Shown here: positions 17,589-28,200 of the stretch, in pieces | How positions within the stretch are numbered: position 1 is the first letter of the stretch | How the letters are laid out: each line of letters starts with the position of its first letter | Origin: JBBQYD01 sp942493075 | Lineage (GTDB): Bacteria; Verrucomicrobiota; Verrucomicrobiia; Limisphaerales; UBA8199 | DNA: 64,000 nucleotides | NCBI GenBank assembly: GCA_942493075.1 | Contig: OW818681.1 | Coordinates: forward strand, 5,828,001 to 5,892,000 | Reading direction: 5' to 3' | Translations under genes and position numbers: made by a program | The notes under the pieces: generated by a model | What the model was told of the DNA's origin: nothing | Databases searched by the model: none | Seen by the model: only the letters and a program-made list of their open reading frames with translations

Positions 17589-17681
17589 CTTTCCAATCCA
17601 CCAATGTCCATTTCATACGCTCGTCTCCGACGATATAACCCAGGTTTGCAGTTAGACCAATAATTAAGGTGCGTTACTGGG

Positions 17682-18137
17682 TTACCTGTGAACAAAAACA
17701 CAGGAATTGACCAATTCAAGAGTACCAAGCGATTTGGGGTATTTGTCCGGGCTGTTCGTATCGGCAATCTCGATCGTGAATCCGTTCAGATGCGTACCTA
17801 CTCGTATTGCTATATAGGGCGGGCGACCCGGGTAGATGCAGATTCTATCAACTGTTCCAAGTCCAGCGATAGCTGGGTAATCCTGCAATTCGGAAGCATC
17901 CAGGAATTTTTGCTTGAGGACTCCAAAGCGCCTAAACATCCGACTGGCTTCATCACAGACCTTGTCTGGTCCGCCAACGCTTGCCAGCAGATGATTGGCT
18001 TGAGCGCCAGCCGACTTGAGGTCTGTGACTGGCCTCATCATGTAGATGACACAGACGACTACGGCAGCGATTACTGCAAAAACGCAGAACAGAATAACCA
18101 CGGGGTCTCGGTTAAGTATGGTCCTCCTTGTTTTCAC
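17682..18137 (-). CDS. Membrane-anchored putative immunity protein of Rhs module 2
   Basis: A 151-residue protein with one hydrophobic segment near its start (V-V-I-L-F-C-V-F-A-V-I-A-A-V-V-V-C-V-I) and a soluble domain beyond. The chosen start is a GTG at 18137 overlapping the toxin's TGA (GTGA), the coupling seen in sister pairs; the frame is also open to 18248 but would then overlap the toxin by over 100 nt. An AAGGAGG lies just inside the frame, so a slightly later non-ATG start is possible. A membrane anchor would suit protection from a toxin acting at or across the membrane. Confidence 0.55.
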   Translation of the reverse strand: MKTRRTILNRDPVVILFCVFAVIAAVVVCVIYMMRPVTDLKSAGAQANHLLASVGGPDKVCDEASRMFRRFGVLKQKFLDASELQDYPAIAGLGTVDRICIYPGRPPYIAIRVGTHLNGFTIEIADTNSPDKYPKSLGTLELVNSCVFVHR

Positions 18138-19114
18138 TTGGGCAAAGCTATTTCTGGACGGGTAATGCGCGAATAATCCATGTAGCCTTTGTCGAGCCAG
18201 AAGATAGTATTTTCGTTCGCGATTTCCCCATATTGCGTCATTTTCCAAAGGTAAGTAATCCCTTCAGCTACGGGCAGAGGACGACCAGCCCAGTTCTCAT
18301 ACATTCCGATTCCGAAGTAGTTGATCTCGTTATCGGCGTAAATCTTTCCGTCGTACCAGTAATATTCCCGGGCATCTGGATTATAGCCCTTGAAATAATC
18401 CGTATCAAACTTTGCTTCGTCCATGGGATCCAAAAAGGCCAGAGGCGCCTTTTTGTGGAGGCGTTTGCATACTGACCGTTCTCTTCTAAGTAGCTCTGCC
18501 CGGTCTAGGATGATGGGAGTCTTTATCAAGCTGGAACCGTCTGGAACATTCAGAACATATGGGCCGTAGGTGCCTTCCTGCCCCGGGAATGGAGTTTCGC
18601 TAACAAGGTAGGTCAACCCCAGTGGGTCCACTCGGCTGATGGGATCGTTCCCCACAAACCCATACAGGTTAACTCCGCCTGCTTCGCCAAGTGGATCGCG
18701 GGTTAGCCAACGTTGCAGGGTGGGATCATAGAACCGATAACCGTAGTAAGAGAGGCCGCTGAGGTAATCGCTCTCTTTGGACGAGAACTGGTATCGGTTC
18801 ACATCGGCCATCGGCCCCCATTTGGCAATCAACCTCCCAAATGGATTGTATAGGTAGCGTGCCGCAATCCGTCCCTGGGCATCACTCAGGGCCGTGACGT
18901 TCCCAGCACCATCGGCATGATAAAAGTAAGAACTCGAAGATGCATGATCTGTCCGAGCCAGAAGTCCGCCGATGCCACCCGCTCCCTGCAAGCTGCCGCT
19001 CAGGTCCAATCCACGCGTGTAATCCAACCGTGACAGGGCAGACTGGCGCGGCAAGGAACCTTCGCTGGGGAAGGTCACGAGCAACAGCGCCAGCATGGCC
19101 AGGAAACGAAGCAT
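18134..19114 (-). CDS. Signal-peptide-bearing mini-Rhs toxin (module 2)
   Basis: A 326-residue protein: signal peptide (MLRFLAMLALLLVTF), then R-G-L-D-L-S-G-S-L-Q-G-A-G-G-I-G-G-L-L shared with the full-length Rhs, the core to D-P-L-G-L, and a tip of about 160 residues. The tip has N-Y-F-G-I-G-M-Y-E-N-W-A-G-R-P-L and F-W-L-D-K-G-Y-M-D-Y, aromatic and acidic, of no family I can name. Unlike the other modules, its join to the parental core sequence lies further upstream, so it may be the most recent derivative of the parent gene. Confidence 0.7.
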   Translation of the reverse strand: MLRFLAMLALLLVTFPSEGSLPRQSALSRLDYTRGLDLSGSLQGAGGIGGLLARTDHASSSSYFYHADGAGNVTALSDAQGRIAARYLYNPFGRLIAKWGPMADVNRYQFSSKESDYLSGLSYYGYRFYDPTLQRWLTRDPLGEAGGVNLYGFVGNDPISRVDPLGLTYLVSETPFPGQEGTYGPYVLNVPDGSSLIKTPIILDRAELLRRERSVCKRLHKKAPLAFLDPMDEAKFDTDYFKGYNPDAREYYWYDGKIYADNEINYFGIGMYENWAGRPLPVAEGITYLWKMTQYGEIANENTIFWLDKGYMDYSRITRPEIALPK

Positions 19115-19139
19115 CGGTTTGCAGGAGCTTAGACAACGG

Positions 19140-19222
19140 AACGGCAATGTCAGCCGAAAAAGAGACGGCCCGAAGAACCGGAAAAGAACATTTCTCACAA
19201 CAAAGAAACCAAGAAAAGACCT
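19140..19222. repeat. Conserved leader upstream of mini-Rhs modules, copy B
   Basis: Nearly identical to 12594-12672. It lies upstream of the module 2 start on the minus strand and is not found upstream of the full-length Rhs gene. Confidence 0.6.
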
Positions 19223-19356
19223 TTAGGCCCGAGAGTGAGGCGGTTTTTCTCTGTTCTCTCGGTCCGTTTGTTGCGCAACGTGGAGGGGGAATTTTCAGCT
19301 TCCCGCCTCGCGTCTCTGCTATGCCATCTGGCTGCTTTCTCTTTTCTGAGACTTCC

Positions 19357-19815
19357 TTAAGCAATTCCGAATATTCTCTCAAATAACGCTTGGTCCCACG
19401 GCTTTGCAGTCATTGGTTTAAGCATCCCCTTGCTGTAGCCCTGACGCGTTTTCTCATCTATGAAAGCCCACGGTTCTTCATCCAGATAAAGCGCAACACT
19501 CTCTCCTGAATCTGTCCAGAGCAATTTGAAGCTCGGCGCCCTCTCAAACACCATCGGCCTTATGCCTTGTTCTATGCAAGGGAAACCCTCCAAGAGGTCA
19601 GTCTCGGCATCGACTGACCTCTTGTGTCTATAGATCCACGCGTAATCTCTCGATGCCCAGTCAACGGCTTTTTCGTCGCGAACCCCGGGAATCGATGAAT
19701 CTAGACACTTTGGCATCAGGCGAAAGTCGGCAATATTTCCATCATCCATAACCAGCGCGGTTCGCAAGGATATTACGTTGTCTTCGGAGTGCAATGTGAC
19801 CGCTTCTTTCATCAT
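19357..19815 (-). CDS. Putative immunity protein of the full-length Rhs
   Basis: A 152-residue protein starting 23 nt after the stop of the 1791-aa Rhs gene. The ATG at 19815 is chosen; a TTG at 19881 would overlap the Rhs gene by 43 nt. The central block L-L-W-T-D-S-G-E-S-V-A-L-Y-L-D-E-E-P-W-A-F-I-D resembles the W-x-x-D-x-x-x-A-A-L-L-I-x-x-x-P-H-A-x-F-D block of the DUF2251-like protein at 14703-15113. Function is inferred from position. Confidence 0.58.
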   Translation of the reverse strand: MMKEAVTLHSEDNVISLRTALVMDDGNIADFRLMPKCLDSSIPGVRDEKAVDWASRDYAWIYRHKRSVDAETDLLEGFPCIEQGIRPMVFERAPSFKLLWTDSGESVALYLDEEPWAFIDEKTRQGYSKGMLKPMTAKPWDQALFERIFGIA

Positions 19816-19838
19816 CTTCAGTATCAGTTCGTCACAAA

Positions 19839-22800
19839 TCAGCGTCCAGCCTTCAATGCAGAGGTGTTGGCCTCCGTCCAATTCAAGCTGGCTTGCTCGT
19901 AGTTCCGCGCCGCACTCGCGGCTTTACTCTGCGCGGCCCTCCAAGCAGCGAGAGCTTGTTGGTAGGCCGCCGAATCGGTTCCCGCCGCTCGCCCCGCATA
20001 CTCAAGGTCTTGCATGGCTTGCCTGTAAGCAGCGTTCGCTTGATCGAGCAATTCCTTCGCTACACTCGCCGCAGTCCCAGCCGCGTCCCTCCTAGCGAGA
20101 GCCTCTGCCAGTTCCGCCGCCTTCCTGCGCGCAGCAGCTTCTGCGAATGCTTTTGCTGCACATCTGCTCGTTCCTGCCCCGCTCATGTAGAGTCCTCCAC
20201 CAGGCAGCAGCAATTCGCCTAATAACGAAGGCTGCAATCCCATCGTATCATTCTGTGGTTCCTGTGGACCTTTCATCCCTGAGTCACGTGGACGCTCCTC
20301 AGAACCATCAGGGTTTAATCCTCGAAGAGGCCTGGTAACTTTTTCCCACCATTGGAAGAATGACCAATCTGCCCAATGCAGTCCCAACGGATCTATGAAG
20401 CCAATGGGATCATTCCCCACAAAACCATACAGGTTTATTCCGCCTGCTTCGCCGAGTGGATCACGAGTTAGCCAGCGTTGCAGGGTGGGATCATAGAACC
20501 GGTAACCGTAGTACGAGAGGCCGCTGAGGTAATCGCTCTCTTTGGATGAGAACTGGTATCGGTTCACATCGGCCATCGGCCCCCATTTCGCGATCAACCG
20601 CCCAAAGGGATTGTACAGGTAGCGTGCTGCAATCCGTCCCTGCCCATCACTGAGGGCCGTGACGTTCCCGGCACCATCGGCATGATAAAAATAGGAACTC
20701 GAAGACGCATGATCGGTGCGAGCCAAAAGGCCGCCGATGCCACCCGCTCCCTGCAAACTGCCGCTCAGATCCAGTCCACGCGTAAAGCTCACCCGCAGAA
20801 TATTGGCGGCGGTGCGCTCCTGGATAACGGCGCGTCCATCGTAGATGTAGCGTGTTTCGTTAGTCTTGACCCAGTCATTGCCCTGCCAGGCATACTCGCG
20901 GGTAACCCTGCGTCGGGAAAGTCCGTCATAGACATGCTCCATCTTCCACGCTCCAGCGAGCCAGTTGGTGGTGAGCTGGTTCAGGGCGTCATAAGAGAGT
21001 GAACGCACGCCGTCTGACGTCAGATTCCCGTTCTGATCATAAGTCATTGTTACGGAGGCGGGCAGGCTGACACTCAGCGTGTTGCTCGTCACAGCGCCAT
21101 AAATGTCCTTAGCCGAGTTGGTGAAAGAATTGTTGGCTGAGACGGGATGGCCGGGACTGGCGAAGGTAAAGTCCTCATAGCGTTGCGCGGTCTGCTCGTT
21201 TACCTTGACCTCTGAGGCGGGCAATGCTGTAACTCCGCTTACGGTTAGAGTGCCCGAGCGGCTGACGTTGGTTGCCTGGTTGGCGGCATCATTCACAAAC
21301 GTCTGGGTCAGGGCGTTGTTCGCCCGGGTTTCTAGGTTGCCCGCTTTATCATAACCCCAGCCGAGCTTCTCGTTGAGACGAAGTGCCCCACTCGGTTCCT
21401 TAGCGGTCCAGCTTGTGATTTGCCCGATGTCATCATGGCCCACAATAATGGTGGATTCTGTAATGCCCAAGTCGCGAATGAGATTGGTGCGCAACCCCAG
21501 CGGGTCGTGGGTATAGGAATAGCCATCGAGAGTTGCACCCAAATTATTGACGAGCGCAGTGTAGTCCAATCGTGACAGGGCATCGAAGTGGTTGGTGATG
21601 AAAGAGCCATTGGGCAGGGAGAGTGTGTTGGGCAGAGAGCGGAATAAATTTGTCTCGTAGCCATAGCCAAACGTCATTGAGCCCGAGGTGATCTGATCTA
21701 GTCGCCTGGCGTTGTCGTAACGGTACGAATGGTTCAGAGCTGGGGAGGAGTTCAGGGACATGGAGGTGCGCAGACCCTGCGTGTACCCGTAGGTGACGGT
21801 ATCGGCATCGAACGGCCCGTTTTCAGTTAAGAGCCGACCGGTGGGGGTATAGGTAAAAGTGCTTTCGCCTACTGCATCGACCATGCGTGTCAGGCGATTG
21901 ACCGTATCATAGACATAGTCAATGCTGGCGGCTCGGGACCCAGAGGAGGTCATATTGGTCATATTGCCTGCGGGATCGTACATCAGAGCCAAGTTTTCGA
22001 ATTCCCGAGTCCAGCGGTTGGTTACGTTACCGTTCGGATCATAGGTGAGCCGAAGCACCTCTCGATTGAGCCCATCAGTCTTGTTGGTCATCCGTCCGTA
22101 CTCATCGAAGGTCCATCGTGTTAGATTATCGCGTCCATCCCAAAGGTCTTTCACAGACCCTAAAGCATTATACACGAAACGAGTCACCTCGTGGTTAGCA
22201 TTCGTTTCTCCTAGCAGGCGACCTGCCTCGTCACGCCAATAAGCCGTTAGCTTTCCGTCCCTGTTAGTGTAGTAGGCAAGGCCATTGGTGCTCCACACTA
22301 GGTGATCAGCGAAACCGTCCATCCACTTTCGTGAGGTTAACCTGTTGAGCCCGTCATACGTGTTGGTATAGGAAACTCCCGCGCCATCAATCACGATATG
22401 CGGACGACCAATCGAATCGTATTGCACGAATGATTGAAGGCGATAAGCGTTGCTGATGCTTGTCACCAAACCCTGGTTATTGTAGCTGTACTTGAGGCCC
22501 CGCCCCAGACCGTCAAACACATTAGTTAATCGGCCAGCATTATCATACTGGCGGGTGACCTGGCTGTTATCCGGGTAAAGGATGCTGGTGAGCAGACCGC
22601 GATTATTCCAGATAAAGCTCGTGGTTTGGTTCGTTGCGTCTGTGATGCTTTCCAGGGCACCGCACGAGCACCAGGCAAGGCTGGTAACATTGCTGCGTGG
22701 ATCAGTGATTGTGCTAAGGTTCTGAAGCCCGTCATAGCCATACCATGTCCAGTTGCCGAGGCGATCTTTCTGTCCAGCCAGATCAAGGCGTTTATAGTAG

Positions 22801-25214
22801 TTTGATCGCGTGGTGCCATCGGTGTAATCGGTTCTCACGAGGCGATTCAGACCATCCCAGGTGTTGGTGAACCACAGATCGCCTACTCCGGTTCCGGATG
22901 TATGAACGCGCTTGGGCAACCCAGCCATATAATCAGGGATCTGCACAACACGTCCTTGAGGTGACCAGGTGACACTGGAGGGGAAGCCGTCGGTGTGCAA
23001 ATCGATATTGATGTTCCACCCTCCTGGCCCGGTAATCCCCCGCAGGTTATGGTTCTCAAAGTCCCAGGAAAAACGGGTAACGTAGCCCAGGGAGTTGGTC
23101 ACATATTCGGGCTGATGGTTGTCGTTGTAAACGATTCTGAGGGTCTGTCCAACCGAATTGCTCCAGGTCACCACGTCATAAAGATTGGCCGCGTAATGAT
23201 AGAAGTTGGTGAGTATTCCCTGAGAAGTTCCAATGCTATAGGAGGTCCGCTCCTGAGATGGCATTTGGTTGGAATTGAAGACCCTTTCCAGGAACTGTGG
23301 GGTGCCGTTGGGCAACGTTCGGGCGATACACGAGGGCATGAAGCTGCTTCCAATCGCATGAGGATTGGCTGTAGTCCTTCCAGGATAGTCGTACCATACT
23401 CGTTCACCCTCGGTGCTCCCGTCGGAGTTAGGTGACGGGAGGCGCTCGCTGGACAGTGCATCGGTGACCGTAAAGAAATCCGATGGCAGGAGGAGCCAAT
23501 GTTTCATGTGGGCCTTGCGGTAATCGTTCGCTGTAAGGCTTGAAAGCACTCCAAAGTTGGCAGTGGGAGTTTCCAGGCCGGATCGCACTGCAGCCGGAAG
23601 ATTTCCGTAATTCCGGGAGTTCCAGTGGAAGGAATTTCTGTAGCTTAGCTCCGGGTGAGGACCTGATCCGCTCCCCGCATCAAAAATGTGATCCCCTACG
23701 ACGGGTGGTGTGGCTGATGCTGGCACCAATCCATCCGCTTTGTGTTTGTAATAATAGAGTTGTCTGGCGCTAACGTCACCTGGCTCTTTCACGAAAACCG
23801 CCTTTTCCATGTAATCGCTCGGGGTGGCATCGGATTCACGCTGGCGATAGTAGGCAAAGGTGGTCGTACCGTAGGGTGTGGTAATGGACGAGAGCCACCC
23901 ACTGGTCGGGATTTGCTGGACTGAAGCATAGGGCGACGCAGCGGGATAGGGTGGCCCATAGCAGAGCCCCGTCTGACCGTTCCTATTCCACAGAGTCGTG
24001 GTCTCGGTGAGATAGCCGAAACTGCTTGTCACACCAACCGCATCGGTAATGGAACTGAGCAGGCCATAAGCCCCGTAGGTGAGGTTGGCACTTCGTCCGT
24101 ATGGATCTTCGATCCTGTCCAGCTTATAGGCGTCGTAGGCGTTGTAATGGTATGTGTTCGTGCGCCCATCCGGATCGACCAAATACTTAAGCACATAAAC
24201 CGGCTTCGATACATCAACTGGCACCGTCTTTTTATAACCTAGAGTTGTGATTCTACCCTGAGGATCAATGTGCTGAGTCAAGTAAGCCCGTGAAGTGGTC
24301 CTGATATTGAGGTTGGGCTGCTGGTAGCTTCCTGGATCAGGATTTCCATATAGGAATATCAAGCCGTAAATATCCTGGCTGCCATCTACATGAACCACTC
24401 GGAATCCAAATTGTGGATCCGTAACCCAGAGAACGTTCTGGCTATCCAAAGGATACGGGTTGAGATAATCGATCCCAAATTGCGGAATCCGAAGCCCCTC
24501 CTGGCCGCTAACCGTTCCTATGGGAAACACGCGCGTTTGTGTTCGGGAATTCAGGGAGTCGGAGTCGGCATCCGAACGGGTAAAGGTGGTTTCGGTCCCA
24601 TCACCAAAGAACACTATGCCTTCATAGTTTACCAGCGGCAGGTAACGCAAAGGCGGTGTGAAATTCATGTCCGTGTAATAGGTTTGATCATAAAAATCAG
24701 CGTTGGTCTCCCACGAACGATCCCAAACGACTATTTCGGACCACCAATTGTGACACCACTGCGCGTCCGACATGACGTTAGTCCTCGTACAAATAGTTCC
24801 TGTGGAACTGCTGCGCATGCGGATCGGTATGGTGGAAACACCTTCCTGCTCACGTTTTCTGAGGTCTTCAGACAAGGTCGTGCCCTGCCGATGTGTCCAA
24901 CGAAAGACCATCTGATCTCCGCTTGAAAGACGGTAGCTTAGTGGCTCGTCGGCGACCCACACGTTCAGGTAAGGTTCAGTTACCCACCATCGCGCCATCC
25001 CGCCGCATGGCGGGCAGCCGGGGCGCTGGCCTCCCGTAGGATTGAGGCTGACCCCGGGCATTAGATTCCCGCAGCCCAGGTCCTCAGGTTTATTTAAGCG
25101 AGCACTCAGGCATGAGCCAACGCCCGCAGCCTCGTGTGAGGCCAGGACTAAAAAGGCTCCAGCCAGAAGACCGGTCAATGCGCCAGCGAAATTAGGTTTA
25201 CTATGGGTATTCAT
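19839..25214 (-). CDS. Full-length secreted Rhs/YD-repeat polymorphic toxin
   Basis: A 1791-residue protein with a Sec signal peptide (hydrophobic residues about 9-30, ending S-H-E-A-A-G). A roughly 300-residue N-terminal part, with N-x-W-x-S-E-I-V-V-W-D and F-F-G-D-G-T-E-T-T-F, precedes a long run of YD repeats (G-R-L-T-N-V-F-D-G-L-G-R, Y-D-N-A-G-R). These should form the closed beta-shell that encloses the toxin. The Rhs core ends at D-P-L-G-L (about 1608-1612), the self-cleavage boundary in other Rhs proteins. The remaining 179 residues are an Ala-rich, mostly helical tip (many A-A-A-R, A-Y-R-Q-A) without a clear catalytic motif. It follows the Ig-like protein gene by 40 nt and is followed by a putative immunity gene. 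Confidence 0.93.
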   Translation of the reverse strand: MNTHSKPNFAGALTGLLAGAFLVLASHEAAGVGSCLSARLNKPEDLGCGNLMPGVSLNPTGGQRPGCPPCGGMARWWVTEPYLNVWVADEPLSYRLSSGDQMVFRWTHRQGTTLSEDLRKREQEGVSTIPIRMRSSSTGTICTRTNVMSDAQWCHNWWSEIVVWDRSWETNADFYDQTYYTDMNFTPPLRYLPLVNYEGIVFFGDGTETTFTRSDADSDSLNSRTQTRVFPIGTVSGQEGLRIPQFGIDYLNPYPLDSQNVLWVTDPQFGFRVVHVDGSQDIYGLIFLYGNPDPGSYQQPNLNIRTTSRAYLTQHIDPQGRITTLGYKKTVPVDVSKPVYVLKYLVDPDGRTNTYHYNAYDAYKLDRIEDPYGRSANLTYGAYGLLSSITDAVGVTSSFGYLTETTTLWNRNGQTGLCYGPPYPAASPYASVQQIPTSGWLSSITTPYGTTTFAYYRQRESDATPSDYMEKAVFVKEPGDVSARQLYYYKHKADGLVPASATPPVVGDHIFDAGSGSGPHPELSYRNSFHWNSRNYGNLPAAVRSGLETPTANFGVLSSLTANDYRKAHMKHWLLLPSDFFTVTDALSSERLPSPNSDGSTEGERVWYDYPGRTTANPHAIGSSFMPSCIARTLPNGTPQFLERVFNSNQMPSQERTSYSIGTSQGILTNFYHYAANLYDVVTWSNSVGQTLRIVYNDNHQPEYVTNSLGYVTRFSWDFENHNLRGITGPGGWNINIDLHTDGFPSSVTWSPQGRVVQIPDYMAGLPKRVHTSGTGVGDLWFTNTWDGLNRLVRTDYTDGTTRSNYYKRLDLAGQKDRLGNWTWYGYDGLQNLSTITDPRSNVTSLAWCSCGALESITDATNQTTSFIWNNRGLLTSILYPDNSQVTRQYDNAGRLTNVFDGLGRGLKYSYNNQGLVTSISNAYRLQSFVQYDSIGRPHIVIDGAGVSYTNTYDGLNRLTSRKWMDGFADHLVWSTNGLAYYTNRDGKLTAYWRDEAGRLLGETNANHEVTRFVYNALGSVKDLWDGRDNLTRWTFDEYGRMTNKTDGLNREVLRLTYDPNGNVTNRWTREFENLALMYDPAGNMTNMTSSGSRAASIDYVYDTVNRLTRMVDAVGESTFTYTPTGRLLTENGPFDADTVTYGYTQGLRTSMSLNSSPALNHSYRYDNARRLDQITSGSMTFGYGYETNLFRSLPNTLSLPNGSFITNHFDALSRLDYTALVNNLGATLDGYSYTHDPLGLRTNLIRDLGITESTIIVGHDDIGQITSWTAKEPSGALRLNEKLGWGYDKAGNLETRANNALTQTFVNDAANQATNVSRSGTLTVSGVTALPASEVKVNEQTAQRYEDFTFASPGHPVSANNSFTNSAKDIYGAVTSNTLSVSLPASVTMTYDQNGNLTSDGVRSLSYDALNQLTTNWLAGAWKMEHVYDGLSRRRVTREYAWQGNDWVKTNETRYIYDGRAVIQERTAANILRVSFTRGLDLSGSLQGAGGIGGLLARTDHASSSSYFYHADGAGNVTALSDGQGRIAARYLYNPFGRLIAKWGPMADVNRYQFSSKESDYLSGLSYYGYRFYDPTLQRWLTRDPLGEAGGINLYGFVGNDPIGFIDPLGLHWADWSFFQWWEKVTRPLRGLNPDGSEERPRDSGMKGPQEPQNDTMGLQPSLLGELLLPGGGLYMSGAGTSRCAAKAFAEAAARRKAAELAEALARRDAAGTAASVAKELLDQANAAYRQAMQDLEYAGRAAGTDSAAYQQALAAWRAAQSKAASAARNYEQASLNWTEANTSALKAGR

Positions 25215-25254
25215 GTTAGCTTGAATTGTTTCTTGCTCCTCGTCTCTGAGCTGG

Positions 25255-28200
25255 TCATGGCAAAAAGTTGGCGCTCGGATTGCTTAGCCAAATGCCAAAT
25301 GTGCCCTTCTGCAGAGGATCGGTTCCCCATAGAAACTCCCGCCCGTTCCCCAGTCCGTCTGAATCACTGTCCGTCCCTCCATCAGCCGCGCTTAGTGGAT
25401 TGAGCCCCGCAGTCACTTCCCATCCATCGGGGGCTCCATCATTGTCCGTATCCGCATCAATAGGAATAGTGTTCCTTTGATATTCCTGAGCGTTGGTCAG
25501 CCCGTCATTATCAGGATCTGCGGTAGGAGCGGCCTGTGAGTTCTGCAAATAGCCCGTTCCAAAATACTGCGTCAGCCATGTGGCAGGAATGCAGGTCAGC
25601 ACAGCACCGGCACTTGTGGTGCTGCATCCGGCTTTGCTTACTATCACTTTGTAGGTTCCCGCTGCCGCTGGGGAAACCGAGGCGATGGCCAATGAACTGG
25701 CAGTTGCACCCGCCAAAACCCCATCATTCCGGGTCCATTGATACGTCAGGCCCGTGCCGCTTGCAGCAACTGAGAAACTCGCGGAGGTTCCCTCGTTACG
25801 CACCTGGCCTTGCGGCTGAGAAGTAATAGCCGGCGGAGCCGTCACTGTTAACAAGGCGTTGCCGCTGGTCACCTGCCCAGCTATATTGCTTACGACAACG
25901 GAATAATTCCCTGCGTGGCTGGCTTGCGCTGAACTTATGGTATATGCGGAGGTAGTGGCTCCGTAGATGATATTTCCATCCTTCTTCCATTGATACCACA
26001 ATGGCCTGCCTCCCGATGCACCCACCGTGAAAAGGGCGCCTCCATTCTGGCAGACAGTCTGGCTCACAGGCTGATTGGTGATCGCTGGCGCGGTATGATT
26101 GATCAATTGGAGTCCCGCCAGTAATGAGTACCCATCCACCCCGGCGCTGAGCCTTACCCGGATGGCATCACCTGAAAAAACCTGCACACCGCGATACACG
26201 GCGTATTGAACCCCTTCTTCCCAAACAAACGGCAGTCTCACAGGCCAATCGTGTGTCCTGCGATTGCCGTAGTCCTGGGTTCCAACTGTTAGGTCGTAAT
26301 TCCCGTCGTGCGAGTATAAATACAAGTCATAAAACCCAGGGGGCACATTGCTGAGAATGGTAAATCCCGGTCCCCCTGACCTGTACACATAGTTGCCTTG
26401 CATCAGGTCCGGACAGTCAAATCCCCACGAACCAGACAGGTTACTCAATGTGCAGCTAATCGAAGTCTGAACATAGGAAGCGTTGTACAGATTATTTGAA
26501 ATGGCCCATTGCGAATAGGACGAATGCATGGCATTCCAATAGTCTGAAGCAGATAGCCCAATCGCCGCAGGTCCCACCTCCGGCGAAACATCCGTCGCGA
26601 AATCCATATTCAACAAGAACGGTGTTAACAGGCTCGAATCTCTGATCAAGACCTGGGAACTGATAGGATCGATTCGCTCATAGTTTGCAGACGCGCTCAA
26701 CGTCAGCATTACCCGTGAGAGAGCCACATTATGCACCTGCGTAGGCACCACAGTAACATACGCGCTCGAAACACCCACCGGCATCGACACTGAACCTGAC
26801 AAAGGAGTGTAATCCGTACCTGATTGAGCAGTCCCTGAGACTGTGTAGTAAACCGTCAGCGCCTGCTCCGTCGAGGTGCGGAAGATCTGAAACGAGGCGT
26901 TATCACCCGCAATGCTCTTGTCGGCTGCACCGTCATTGGAGGATATACTCACATAACATGGCTGAGCCACAATGCCCGAGGAGGCGTAGTAAACGTCGAA
27001 GTGACTCTGCACCTCAGACAGAATCGAGGACGGGACCAATAAGGCAGGTCCGTACGAGCCAACAAAAGGATCTCCGGTCCGATATTCACTGACGTCTTCC
27101 CCGAATGTTGCATCGTTCGCAGATGTCAGAACCGCATGCTCAATTGGATCACCGTACCATGCGAAATTGTCTATTCGGATAGAGCTTCCAGAGGTAAACT
27201 TAAGCACGGCCTGGTGTGTGAATGCCGCATTGTTGATATAAACGGGCCCGTCGATGATGAAGGTCCCACTTTCGAAGGACAATTGGTCAGTGTTGGCCAC
27301 GAGATCCCAATCCAACACATACTGATTCTGGCTCATTCCCAGAGCCGCCACCTGGGTGCTTTTGGGCTCGGCGGCACCGCCACGCTGCAGGACAGGCAGA
27401 GTCCGGTCGGCAAAGAAACGTCCCGGCTTGCGCACCGCGCTGTTTGTTGCCATCCCAGCCGGGGCATTGGTTAAATCCGTAAACCCGGCTGGTGGCAGTT
27501 GTTTCAGGTCTGAACGAATGCTCTTGAATGATACTTTTTCAAAGAGAATCTTCCTGCCCTCTATCTCCGCATACTGCTTGGCCACCCTTATGGTGTTGTG
27601 GGATTTTCCGTTCTTCTTCAAGAAGGCTCCCCCTGGGGCGAGCCGCATTGATCCAAACTTTATGTCATCGTCTGCAAGAACATCTCCCATGGCAGAAAAG
27701 CTCTGTTTGCTCACCTTCGCCCTGGGCATCTCCTCAATCTCAGAGATTACCACAAGAAAACTCGAGGTTGAGCTGAGCCCCCATTCTTCAGGGAGCGGCG
27801 GCTGCTCCTCCAGACCCACATCCTGATGAATGCTCCCGCGGTCATAGCTGTAGATGACGCTGGCTCTCAGCCCATCAAAGCAATTCGGATAACAAACACG
27901 ATTGCTTGAAATGATAACAGGCGCGCTATCCTTCGGCTCCGCAATAAGCACGTTGGTGCCCAGAGCTGTGTCCTGATACGCCAGCCCTAACACTCGGGCC
28001 TTAAACACCTCCCCATTAGGCATTTCCACGCGCACAGACTGTGAATTCAGATTCCGCGGAAACCTCGCAGTATGGGCCGCCCCCTCCCCAAGAACACTCC
28101 CGCCAACCTCTCGCAACCGGGGAACCGCTTCCACCCACTTCCCCCCCTCTCGCCGGTGCATTCCGTTGGAAACAATCGTCACCTTGTTGGTCTTAAGGGT

